This document shows, in pieces, positions 25,245-32,916 of a DNA stretch of 33,342 bases (positions within the stretch are counted from its first letter, which is position 1; every line of letters begins with the position of its first letter). The DNA is from Chloroflexota bacterium (lineage in GTDB: Bacteria > Chloroflexota > Limnocylindria > Limnocylindrales > CSP1-4). The translations under genes and the position numbers were made by a program. Under the pieces are notes generated by a model. That model was given only the letters and a program-made list of their open reading frames with translations, was not told where the DNA came from and searched no databases. The DNA is taken from contig DAHXON010000029.1 in the NCBI GenBank assembly GCA_027364875.1, positions 2,381 to 35,722 of the forward strand, read 5' to 3'.

Positions 25245-25343
25245 ATGATCTCCGCGGGACTGGACCCGGCCACCCCTCGGGCCGAGCACGAGCGAGCGAA
25301 ACGGCGACGCAAGCGCGATCAGAACGGGAGTTCTTCTACCTGA
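25245..25343 (+). CDS. Possible tiny basic peptide, 32 aa
   Basis: ATG 25245 opens 7 bp after the previous stop and reads MISAGLDPATPRAEHERAKR and on to an Arg/Lys cluster. It overlaps the 3' end of the TIR-like gene on the other strand. There is no clear ribosome site, so this may be chance. Confidence 0.2.
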   Translation: MISAGLDPATPRAEHERAKRRRKRDQNGSSST

Positions 25344-26086
25344 CGAGCCGGTGGCGGGGTACGAAGCGCGAGCTTGTCTTGGTTCTGTTCTAGCCAGTCG
25401 AACCCGGATTCAGTGGCCGCCCAGGCCGCATAGGTTTCTCCGGAGTAGTGGTCGTACAGCTGGATCGATTGGACCAAGCCCATGCGGACCAGTGTGCGAA
25501 GGGCGATAGTCGTCGCGATGTCCGTGAATCCGACATTGGACATCTCGCTTCGAACGTGCGTCGAAGCCAAACCCCCCGCCTCGTCCTGCCGCTGGGCAAT
25601 GACTACGAGAGCGGCAACTTGCTGCGGGTCTAGGCCGGCCTGAGGCGCTGCCACCGCACGGCTTGCGACGTTTTCCATCGTGGCTCGCCTGTCCAACTTC
25701 GCTCGCAGCTGCGTCGAGATATCTGCCTTCAGTTGGTCAAAGTCGCGCGGAGATTCGGACCGGTATTTGATCACCCGTCGCTGCTGGATGTCGAATGGGA
25801 AACGATCTCGCCGACCGTCGGCGCAGACGAGGACAACCTCTTTGCCCGCCGCTAGTGCATAACCAAGCTCGTACCAGACGTTGGGGTTGTCGGACGTAAT
25901 GTCCGCGAGGCAGGCTTCGGCAGCCCTTATCTGCGCCTCGATTGCGTCGATCAATATCGTTGCCGATGGATCGCGGTCTACGCGATAGGGCTCCAGTCCA
26001 GCGCCCTCTATAGCCGGAACGAAGACATCCTCGAACCTTTGATCGTTTGGGACATCGAAAGGCTGGATGACGAAACAGGAGCCCAT
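25319..26086 (-). CDS. TIR/deoxyribosyltransferase-like protein with winged-helix tail
   Basis: 255 aa. N-terminal domain (about 1-130) has the fold marks of nucleoside 2-deoxyribosyltransferase/TIR-like proteins: SCFVIQPFD, FEDVFVPAIEGAGLEPYRVD, an acidic strand ACLADITSDNPNVWYELGYA with the putative catalytic Glu73, and KEVVLVC. In related families this site binds or cleaves nucleotides such as NAD+. A C-terminal half (about 150-245; HVRSEMSNVGFTDIATTIAL and RTLVRMGLVQSIQLYD) looks like a winged helix, suggesting a sensor or DNA-binding part. It follows HAD-like and membrane protein genes, 138 bp after the latter. As cargo on a mobile element it may be an anti-phage or regulatory effector (inference). 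Confidence 0.75.
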   Translation of the reverse strand: MGSCFVIQPFDVPNDQRFEDVFVPAIEGAGLEPYRVDRDPSATILIDAIEAQIRAAEACLADITSDNPNVWYELGYALAAGKEVVLVCADGRRDRFPFDIQQRRVIKYRSESPRDFDQLKADISTQLRAKLDRRATMENVASRAVAAPQAGLDPQQVAALVVIAQRQDEAGGLASTHVRSEMSNVGFTDIATTIALRTLVRMGLVQSIQLYDHYSGETYAAWAATESGFDWLEQNQDKLALRTPPPARQVEELPF

Positions 26087-26223
26087 TTCCGCCCCCTTAC
26101 GAACGCGCGCTGCAAAGCCGCCAGCCCAACGAGGATAGCAGGCCGCGTCACGAGGAGCCCTCTATCCAGCCGCTCTAACTGGTCGGCACTCGGCCGGGAT
26201 CGTCGGCGACGAGCCTGCACGTT

Positions 26224-26697
26224 CTAGCGAGGTCGGCGAGGCAAGAGGCGCCGTCTGCGCTGCACTGGCGCGAGGACGCCTTGTACGGGGCCCGTGTAGT
26301 GCTGGCCACTTGGGCCCTCGGCGACGGCTCGGGTCAGATGTGCCCCAGACCCAGAACTAAGGATCAAATCAGTGAGCGCGACTGAGGCGGTGCGTTGCTC
26401 ACCCGGCTGGAGCACCCATGCCCGCTCCCCGAACCTCGGGTCCATGATCGCGATCTGCGCGCCACGATCAGTCACGAAGTACATGCACTGGATAGTCACG
26501 GGATGCCGCCCGGTATTCGTCGCAGTGATCCACGCCGCGTCGTTTGTATTCGAGTCGATTACCGGGTACACAAGCCAGCCGGACCCGCCGACTACCGCGA
26601 CACTGGTCCTTTCACGCCGGTAGGCAGCGATCTGGGCTGCGGTGTTCGCGATGCCGAGTCCAAGAGCCGCCAGCGCGATCAGGATTGTTAGGTCCAT
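26224..26697 (-). CDS. Membrane-anchored hypothetical protein, 157 aa
   Basis: Start ATG 26697, with GGGGGTGAAG upstream; it begins 8 bp after the HAD-like stop. One N-terminal membrane helix (LTILIALAALGLGIANTAAQ), then a beta-rich soluble domain (VAVVGGSGWLVYPVIDSNTN, ATNTGRHPVTIQCMYFVTDR, ERAWVLQPGEQRTASVALTD) and an Arg-rich tail. The longer start at 26745 overlaps the HAD gene and lacks a ribosome site. Function unknown; with its neighbours it may form a sensor-effector set. Confidence 0.75.
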   Translation of the reverse strand: MDLTILIALAALGLGIANTAAQIAAYRRERTSVAVVGGSGWLVYPVIDSNTNDAAWITATNTGRHPVTIQCMYFVTDRGAQIAIMDPRFGERAWVLQPGEQRTASVALTDLILSSGSGAHLTRAVAEGPSGQHYTGPVQGVLAPVQRRRRLLPRRPR

Positions 26698-26704
26698 GCT
26701 TACT

Positions 26705-27178
26705 TCACCCCCGCACGGATGTGAACGCTCGCAACCGCTCGACATGCTCGCCCGTCAACCCCACCCGACAATCCGTCTCGACTAGCAGGGTTGGCACTCC
26801 TCGCGACTCTGCCCAAGCCTGAGCCTCTGGACCGAAGACGTCATCGACCCACGCCAGCGGCCGGTCCCCGACATAGCGGCTCACGGCAGGCAGTTTGTCG
26901 AGCCAATCCTCCCCAGCTGCCCAGCCGTCAGAGCGTGTAAACGCGACGTAGGGAAGGCCGAGCGGAAGCCCTAGCTTGGCCGCGACCAAATCCGAGTCGC
27001 GCTCCCAGCTGGACGCCCAGGTGAGTTCGTACAGGTCGGCCAGGTCACAGAGCCAGCGGCCGTGCTCCGGGTTCAGCAGGACCGGCATACCGCCCAGCTG
27101 GTAGGCCGTGAAGCCGGGCGCCTCGCGCACGAGCGGGTTCAGGCAGCCGTCGATATCCAGCAGCAGCAGCGGTCGCAT
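26705..27178 (-). CDS. HAD-like phosphatase-type protein, 157 aa
   Basis: Motif I LLLDIDGCLNPL supplies the nucleophile D8 and D10. Motif II-like TWASSWE and a motif IV WVDD are present, as in a compact HAD-fold family seen in actinobacteria and their phages. The substrate is unknown; these proteins may act on nucleotides or nucleic-acid ends. It begins 83 bp after the integrase stop on the same strand and leads the group with the membrane and TIR-like genes. Confidence 0.8.
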   Translation of the reverse strand: MRPLLLLDIDGCLNPLVREAPGFTAYQLGGMPVLLNPEHGRWLCDLADLYELTWASSWERDSDLVAAKLGLPLGLPYVAFTRSDGWAAGEDWLDKLPAVSRYVGDRPLAWVDDVFGPEAQAWAESRGVPTLLVETDCRVGLTGEHVERLRAFTSVRG

Positions 27179-27261
27179 GGCGCCAGGCTAGCGCATGAAT
27201 GTGCAGAGATGCGTGCTCATCCTTGTCAACAGATGTTGACGGTCTCGAGAAAGCCCAGCGG

Positions 27262-28899
27262 CTAGAACGGTAGCTTGGCGTCTGCCTCAGCCGCGCGTCG
27301 GGCTTTGTCCCAAGGCTCGTAAACGGCGGGGTCCTTGCCCTCTCCGGATACGCGGTCCTTCTCACGCTCGGCGATCCTGGCTGCCCGCTCGGCCAGCGAC
27401 TTGTTGTACGGGTGCTGGTCGGGCGTGCCGTAGCGTTCGGTCATCTCCTGATCGGCGATTTCCGCTGTCCGAGCGTTCGCGGAGTGTTCCTCCTCTTCAC
27501 GATCCTCCGGGCTCTCTCCGATGTTCCACTCAGCCCGGACGGGGAGCATGGTCGCCGGGTCGAGTTCGACGTACTGCCAGATGTTGCGAAGCTCGGCGTT
27601 GATGACGGCAGGGTCCGCGTCCCAGTCAATGCCGCTCGGAGTGAAGAGGGGCAGACGACCCAGGACCGACTGGACGGCTCGCCGGCTCGACTCCAAGGCC
27701 GGAAGCTCGGCATCGATGGCAGCCATTCGCCTCCGCTTTTCGTCGCGATCAATGTCTCCGTCTTCGAACATCTGCAAGATCCGCTGTCGCCGATCTTCGA
27801 GCGCAGCGAGCTTCGCGTCGGCGCTTGGTTCGCCACTGGCTAGCTCGACATCGATGCGGCGCGGTATGTCCTTGGTTGCCTCCTTTGCCCAAGCCAGGAT
27901 CTTCGACTCAGCGACCATATACGGCCGTGGATGCTTGCTAGCCGGCTCTTGGTGGGCGACAGCGCACAGGTACTTGGAGCCGTACTTGCGGCCTTTGTAG
28001 AGCGGTGCCGTCTGGATCGTCAGCCAGGGGCGGGCCGGGTGCTGCTGCCAGTGGGGGCACCGAAGCAGCCGGGCGAAGATGTGCGCGGATTTTCGTGCAG
28101 GTGAGCCGCGATGCGTCGCCACTGGGGCGAGTTCCGGCGCCTCGCGCTGGACGACGTGCCGAACCGTCGAAGCGTCCCAGGATTTGCCCTCGAACCGGGT
28201 TGGCAGCCCGAAGCCGGTACCAACGCGGCTTCCGTCGTCATACCGGACGTCCTCGCCCGGTTTGGCGTTCAGGAGCATTGCCGCGCCGTTGTACGTACCG
28301 GCTTGCTTGAAGGCTTTCACGACGGCTTGCGGGTCCTCGCCTTCGCGCGGCACGAGCTTGGAGACTCCATCGATCATCTTGTGGATGTAGCCGTAAGGCG
28401 CGCGGCCCATACGATCACCTCTCTCTTTCCGCTTGCCGGCAACGGCAGCCGATTTCGTGGTCATCTGGCGCAAGGCGCCTTCGTTCTGCATGGCTTGGAA
28501 GTGGAACATCTGGCGGGCCATGTCATCGCCGGGTGCGAAGCGGCCCTCACTGGTAACGATGGTTGTCCCGGCTACCTCGCAAGCGTCCAGCAGCTGAGCA
28601 GCCCAGCGGACGGAGCGCGCGAGTCGATCGGTGGAGTAGGCGTACAGGGTAGAAACCTCGCCCCGCTCGACAGCGGCGAGCAAGCCGAGGAATGCCAGCC
28701 TCTTGTCTGTCTTCTCGCCGGCAGCTGAGCGGCCCCAATCCCCGTCGATGATTTGCAGAGTCGGCCCGTCTCCGTTGGCGAGGGATCGGACCTTTTCGGT
28801 TTGGAACTGGCGCGAGACGTCGCCAGGGTCCCCGCTCCTGGCGACGCTGCGGCGGATGTAGGCGACCGGGTAGCCGGTCGCTATCTGGGGGCTATTCAT
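27262..28899 (-). CDS. Large serine recombinase (integrase) of the element
   Basis: 545 aa. N-terminal resolvase domain: YIRRS with catalytic S18, WGRSAAGEKTDKR, and YAYSTDRLARS (DRLAR near 91-95). Recombinase domain opens GRAPYGYIHKM near 164-174. The zinc-ribbon region reads RCPHW (C280, H282) and LCAVAHQ (C311, H315), a Cys/His variant rather than the usual CxxC pairs. A coiled-coil (about 355-405) and a charged tail follow. Serine integrases exchange at a central dinucleotide and leave the hybrid attL/attR sites seen here. Its ATG overlaps the stop of the upstream small gene (ATGA). Confidence 0.95.
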   Translation of the reverse strand: MNSPQIATGYPVAYIRRSVARSGDPGDVSRQFQTEKVRSLANGDGPTLQIIDGDWGRSAAGEKTDKRLAFLGLLAAVERGEVSTLYAYSTDRLARSVRWAAQLLDACEVAGTTIVTSEGRFAPGDDMARQMFHFQAMQNEGALRQMTTKSAAVAGKRKERGDRMGRAPYGYIHKMIDGVSKLVPREGEDPQAVVKAFKQAGTYNGAAMLLNAKPGEDVRYDDGSRVGTGFGLPTRFEGKSWDASTVRHVVQREAPELAPVATHRGSPARKSAHIFARLLRCPHWQQHPARPWLTIQTAPLYKGRKYGSKYLCAVAHQEPASKHPRPYMVAESKILAWAKEATKDIPRRIDVELASGEPSADAKLAALEDRRQRILQMFEDGDIDRDEKRRRMAAIDAELPALESSRRAVQSVLGRLPLFTPSGIDWDADPAVINAELRNIWQYVELDPATMLPVRAEWNIGESPEDREEEEHSANARTAEIADQEMTERYGTPDQHPYNKSLAERAARIAEREKDRVSGEGKDPAVYEPWDKARRAAEADAKLPF

Positions 28900-29144
28900 C
28901 GGGGAGCCGCCATCGGGAACATGGAGCCGTCCGGGCGATGGGTGTAGCCGGCAGCGACCAGGAAGCGAGCACGGTCAAACGCGCCATTGGACGCGGCGCA
29001 GACATTTGCGAGCGCCAGAGCGTCCAGGTCCCATTGCCGCTGTCGGTGGTATCGAGCATCACTCTCCGGTGTCGTCTCGTCTTGGATGCGCAGCGCCTGC
29101 TGTCGCAATTCCCAAGCCAGAGCCTCAAAATGCTTGCGGGACAT
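28896..29144 (-). CDS. Small coupled protein upstream of the integrase, 82 aa
   Basis: MSRKHFEALAWELRQQALRI to FDRARFLVAAGY. Such 'xxHFxAxA... FDRxRFLxACG' proteins are common small genes in phages and plasmids of Actinobacteria; function unknown. GGAGGG lies eight bases before ATG 29144, and the stop overlaps the integrase start by 4 bp, so both share one transcript from the promoter at 29209-29238. It could be an excision factor or another regulator of integrase; this is a guess from position only. Confidence 0.8.
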   Translation of the reverse strand: MSRKHFEALAWELRQQALRIQDETTPESDARYHRQRQWDLDALALANVCAASNGAFDRARFLVAAGYTHRPDGSMFPMAAPR

Positions 29145-29208
29145 TGCAGTGTCCCTCCGTGCTATCGGCGGGCCGGGCGACTAGACCTCGCTCGGTCCCG
29201 CTGCACGG

Positions 29209-29238
29209 ATAATACAGCCACGGTATGTACCTTGGCAA
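29209..29238 (-). promoter_or_regulatory. Integrase operon promoter overlapping the attR arm
   Basis: On the minus strand TTGCCA (29233-29238) and TATTAT (29209-29214) are spaced 18 bp. The palindrome GGTATGTACC/GGTACATACC (29222-29231) sits inside the spacer, so a protein bound to the attP arm would cover the promoter. Assignment is by consensus match. Confidence 0.55.
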
Positions 29239-29262
29239 TATGGCCGTACAAGACTCACATCT
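29222..29262 (+). other. attR: right attachment site of the element
   Basis: Element arm GGTATGTACC (29222-29231), 12 bp, crossover CC (29244-29245), then the host sequence GTACAAGACTCACATC. With attL it rebuilds attP with arms equally spaced from CC, and attB that reads through the DUF2461 gene in frame. Confidence 0.88.
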
Positions 29263-29696
29263 CGGCGAGCTTCCCCTGGACGGGCGCGGGAGGCGGCGTG
29301 GGCGGCTACTTCCACCTGGCGCCCGGCGAGATTCTCGCCGGTGGCGGAATGTGGCACCCCGAGCCCGCCAGGCTCGCCACCTGGCGGCGCCTGGTTGCCG
29401 ACGGCTCGGAAGAGGTCCGCCGGGCCCTCGAGGACCCGGAGTTCGTCCGGACCTTCGGCACTGTCGAGGGCGACAGTCTCAAGCGCGTACCCACGGGCTT
29501 CCCGGCCGACCATCCGGAGGCGCGCCTGCTCAAGCTCAAGGACGTCACCTTCGGGCGTCCGCTGTCGGACACGGAGGCCATGTCGCCCGATCTGCCGGAC
29601 ACGCTCGTGTCGGCGTACGCGACCGCCGTTCCGGTGCTCCGACTGCTTGCCGGCCTCGAACCTCAGGAGAGCCGGGCCAACTGGCTCAGGGAGTAG
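29246..29696 (+). pseudogene. DUF2461 gene, 3' part, separated by element insertion
   Basis: Reads YKTHISASFPWTGAGGGVGG, FHLAPGEILAGGGMWHPEPA, RLLKLKDVTFGRPLSD, SPDLPDTLVSAYATAVPVLR, ending ANWLRE. These are the central and C-terminal parts of the DUF2461 domain. It lacks its own start. A longer open frame enters it from the element side (from 28938), but that part is antisense to the integrase leader gene and has no family similarity. Confidence 0.93.
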
Positions 29697-29903
29697 GAGG
29701 CCCCGGGCGCCGGCCTGGCACGCGCGTCGGCGGTGCCTCTGCGGCCACGCCTCTGCGGCCACGCCGCCGGGCGCCACCGGGACGACCAGGCGGTTTCGAT
29801 GGGCCCGATCGGGCCGTGTTATTTGCCGCCAGGAGTGGCACAGTACCGTTCATCGTGACTTCCCGCCACGCCCGTCAGTAGTCGTACAGGAGGTCTCAGG
29901 GGT

Positions 29904-32261
29904 ATGAGCGGGGCGCGCCAACCCGTGCGGGGCCAGAAGATCGGCGACCGGCGGGTTGTCGTAGAGCGAGGACACGCTCGAGGGGCGAACGGCAACGGGG
30001 CGGACGACCTTGCCGGCCACGCCCACGAGCACCCCGCGGAGCGCGCGAGCCTGCTCTCCCGACTCTCCGGACTCCTCGTGCGGCGCACGGTGGACCGTCC
30101 CAGCGCGTCCGGCAACCTCGCCAACGGCTCGGAGATTGACGGCGAGACGCTGCGGGGCCGTAAGCTCGGGGATCGGCGAGTCGTCATAGCCCGGCCTCAC
30201 GCCCGCTACTTCCGCTACTCGGGCCCGGGCGTCATGGTGGCCAAAGCCTCGGCCAGCGCACCGCGGACCCGGGTCGGCCGCCTGCTCGCCCGGTCGAAGG
30301 CCGTTCTCATCGGCAAGCCTCTCGCGACGGCGCAGGAGATCGAGGAGCGCCTTTCCAAGAAGAAGGCTCTGGCCATCTTCAGCTCCGATGCCATTTCCTC
30401 GTCGGCATACGCGGTCGACGAGATCCTGAGGGTCCTGATCCTCGCCGGCCTGAGCGCGCTGCTCCTGTCCGTCTACTTCGCCGCGGCAATCGCGCTGATG
30501 CTCGCGATCGTGGCCTTCAGCTACCGCCAGCTGTGCGTGGCCTATCCACGCGGCGGCGGAGCCTACGTCGTGGCCAAAGAGAACCTGGGGATGTACGCCG
30601 GCCTGATCGCGGCGGCGGCGCTGATGATCGACTACGTCATGACGGCCGTTTCGACCGCCGCGGCGATCGCCAACCTCGAAGTTGCGTTCCCCGAGCTGAA
30701 TCAGTATCGGGTCGGGTTCGCGGTCGTGGCCGTCGTCCTGGTCACGACCGCCAATCTGCGCGGCATCCGGGAGTCCGGCAACATCTTCGCCCTGCCGACG
30801 TACATCTTCATCGCGACGGCCCTGCTCGCGATCGCGGTGGGACTCGTGCGGGTCGCGATCGGCGACCACCAGCCTCTTCCCGCGCCCCCTTACGCCATCC
30901 CTCCCGGCACGGACGCGATCGTCGGCCTCGCCGGCCTCAGCCTCCTGCTCAAGGCCTTCGCCGGCGGATCCGTCGCGCTGACGGGAGTGGAGGCGATCGC
31001 CGACGGGGTGGCCGCGTTCAAGCCGCCCGAACCCAAGAACGCGAGCAACACCCTGGTCGCGATGGCGGTCTTGCTCGGGACCCTGTTCATCGGGCTCGCC
31101 TTCGTCGGTATGCAGCTCGGAGTAAGGCCCGCGATGGAGCTCGGCCCCACCGTCCTCGGTCAGGTTTCCGCGGCCGTTTTTGGCGACTCCATCCTTTTCT
31201 ACGTTCTTCAGGGCAGCGCCGCGCTCATCCTGTTCCTCGCCGCGAACACGAGCTTCAACGCCTTCCCGAGGCTGGCCGCGATCCTCGCCCAGGACGGCTA
31301 CATGCCCCGCCAGTTCGCCTTCCGCGGCGATCGGCTCGCGTTCTCGTGGGGGATCGCGTTCCTCTCCGGCGTCGCCGTGGCAATGCTCATCGCCTTCGGC
31401 GCCAACGTCCACCGGCTGATCCCGCTCTATTCGGTCGGCGTGTTCGTTTGCTTCACCCTCGCGCAGGTCAGCCTGGTCCTGCGCTGGCGCCGATTGCGGA
31501 GTGCGGGCTGGCGGCGCCGGGTCCTCATCAACGGCTTCGGCGCCCTCCTCACCTTCACCGTCTTCGTCATCGTCGCGGCCGAGAAGTTCTTCGACGGCGC
31601 CTGGCTGGTCCTGTGCGCGGTCCCGATCCTCGTTGGACTGATGCTCTTCGTGCGCGGCCAGTACGACTCAACCGCCAGGCAGCTCGAGCTGGAGCCGGAG
31701 CACCCGATCCCGGACCCCCACCGGCACAACCAGGTGATCATTCCGATCGGCGGCGTCAACCGGGCCGTCGTCCACGCCCTCAACGTCGCCCGGTCGATCT
31801 CCACGGACATCCGGGCGATCTACATCTCCGACAGCGAGGAGACGAGTGAGGCGCTCCGGGCCCGCTGGGCGCGCCAGTTCGCGAGCGTCCCGCTCGTGAT
31901 CGTGGAGTCGCCCTACCGCGCCCTCGTGGCGCCCCTTGTCGCGTACCTGGACGTGCTCCAGGGCGCTCAGCCAAAGGGCGCCGCCGCTCCGATGACGTTC
32001 ATTCTGGTGCCCGAGTACGTGCCACGGAGCTGGTGGGAGCGGATCCTCTACAACCAGGCCGGCAAGCAGCTCCGCAAGGCGCTCACCGGACGGCCCCACA
32101 CGGTCGTGATCGGGATCCAGTACCGGCGCGACGAGCGGCCCCACGACCAGGCCGAAGTGCCCGTGCCGGCCGGCTCACTGCTGGCGGCCCCCGAGGCCCG
32201 GCCGCCCGAAGCCCGGCCTCCCGAAGCGAGACCTCCGGAAGAGCGCCCCCTGGGCGCCTGA
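29904..32261 (+). CDS. APC-superfamily permease, KimA-like potassium transporter
   Basis: 785 aa. After an N-terminal cytoplasmic extension of about 110 residues come KKKALAIFSSDAISSSAYAV and 12 membrane helices of the APC fold (LCVAYPRGGGAYVVAKENLG, KAFAGGSVALTGVEAIADGV, FLAANTSFNAFPRLAAIL), then a cytoplasmic USP-like domain (about 590-740, HNQVIIPIGGVNRAVVHALN). This order matches the KimA group, proton-driven K+ importers often controlled by c-di-AMP. AGGAGG lies ten bases before ATG 29904. The N-terminal extension holds two copies of a G-[RQ]-K-[IL]-GDRRVV motif (about 9-25 and 84-102). The tail has RPPEA repeats. Confidence 0.85.
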   Translation: MSGARQPVRGQKIGDRRVVVERGHARGANGNGADDLAGHAHEHPAERASLLSRLSGLLVRRTVDRPSASGNLANGSEIDGETLRGRKLGDRRVVIARPHARYFRYSGPGVMVAKASASAPRTRVGRLLARSKAVLIGKPLATAQEIEERLSKKKALAIFSSDAISSSAYAVDEILRVLILAGLSALLLSVYFAAAIALMLAIVAFSYRQLCVAYPRGGGAYVVAKENLGMYAGLIAAAALMIDYVMTAVSTAAAIANLEVAFPELNQYRVGFAVVAVVLVTTANLRGIRESGNIFALPTYIFIATALLAIAVGLVRVAIGDHQPLPAPPYAIPPGTDAIVGLAGLSLLLKAFAGGSVALTGVEAIADGVAAFKPPEPKNASNTLVAMAVLLGTLFIGLAFVGMQLGVRPAMELGPTVLGQVSAAVFGDSILFYVLQGSAALILFLAANTSFNAFPRLAAILAQDGYMPRQFAFRGDRLAFSWGIAFLSGVAVAMLIAFGANVHRLIPLYSVGVFVCFTLAQVSLVLRWRRLRSAGWRRRVLINGFGALLTFTVFVIVAAEKFFDGAWLVLCAVPILVGLMLFVRGQYDSTARQLELEPEHPIPDPHRHNQVIIPIGGVNRAVVHALNVARSISTDIRAIYISDSEETSEALRARWARQFASVPLVIVESPYRALVAPLVAYLDVLQGAQPKGAAAPMTFILVPEYVPRSWWERILYNQAGKQLRKALTGRPHTVVIGIQYRRDERPHDQAEVPVPAGSLLAAPEARPPEARPPEARPPEERPLGA

Positions 32262-32396
32262 GCCGGGGGAGCCGTCCGGCGTCGAGCCCGGCGCCCGGCG
32301 CAAATGGCTATCCGTCCGGCATGACGATCGAGCCCTTGGCTCGATGCCCGGAGTCGGCGAAGCTGGATCGACTACGCAGCGGAAGAGCGGCATCGA

Positions 32397-32867
32397 ATGA
32401 ACCGGACCAGCGAACTTCGGACGCGAGTCAAGACCGAGCTCGAGCGGACCTACGGACCCGCCGCCTCGCCCGAACCCACCCAGCAGCACCTCAACCCCAT
32501 CGCGCGTCTGCTTCGAATCGCCGCTTCGCCCGTGCTGCTCATCTGTCTGGCCATCGCGGCCGCGATCCTCGGCCATGGACAGGTCGCCTTCGGCTATCTC
32601 ATCGCCGTGAGCCTTCTGAGCGGCGGCGTGTCGGTCCTGCGCCGTCTCGAGGTTCTCGGCGAAAGCTTCGGCGCCCGCCGGTCGTGGTTCACGATCGCGC
32701 TCGGCATCGGATTGACTCTCGCCCTGGCGGTCGTGGTGCTGTATCCCTCCTACGCGCCGGTGGTCTCGGTAATAGCCCTGCTGATCTTCTGGCGGTGGGT
32801 ACATCCCCTCGTCATGACGCTGCAGCACAGCCTCCACCCCGACCTCGACGATCCGGCGAGGCTGTAG
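32397..32867 (+). CDS. Small integral membrane protein, 156 aa
   Basis: Hypothetical. A charged N-terminus (TSELRTRVKTELERTYG) precedes about four hydrophobic segments (PVLLICLAIAAAILG, VAFGYLIAVSLLSGG, WFTIALGIGLTLALAVVVLY, VVSVIALLIFWRWV). Ends HPDLDDPARL. No family recognised. It lies 136 bp after the permease and may be expressed with it. There is no clear ribosome site near ATG 32397, which lowers confidence in the exact start. Confidence 0.65.
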   Translation: MNRTSELRTRVKTELERTYGPAASPEPTQQHLNPIARLLRIAASPVLLICLAIAAAILGHGQVAFGYLIAVSLLSGGVSVLRRLEVLGESFGARRSWFTIALGIGLTLALAVVVLYPSYAPVVSVIALLIFWRWVHPLVMTLQHSLHPDLDDPARL

Positions 32868-32916
32868 CGAGGCTCCGGGGCAGGGGACCGGCGCGGAGCG
32901 GATCCCGCGGGCTGAG

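Larger units (their letters stand above)
19685..29245. mobile_element. 9,561-bp integrative element with serine integrase, replication module and capsid gene
   Basis: Bounded by attL and attR, inserted in the DUF2461 gene. Contents left to right: a small protein gene, iteron array, RepA-like ATPase/small/HTH operon (-), scaffold-like and capsid genes (+), three small genes (+), TIR-like, membrane and HAD-like genes (-), serine integrase and a coupled small gene (-). No terminase, portal, protease, tail or lysis gene is seen. The capsid region looks less GC-rich than the host genes. Likely a satellite, capsid-only island or reduced prophage. Boundaries are strongly supported; lifestyle is inferred. 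Confidence 0.92.

Noticed and set aside
28938..29696. Long open frame crossing attR into the DUF2461 remnant
   Set aside because: Its first part is antisense to the integrase leader gene and the integrase promoter, and resembles nothing; only the part after 29246 is real DUF2461 sequence.
29734..29765. Two tandem copies of CTCTGCGGCCACGC after the DUF2461 remnant
   Set aside because: Only two short copies in GC-rich intergenic DNA, with no dyad or nearby promoter; likely slippage without function.
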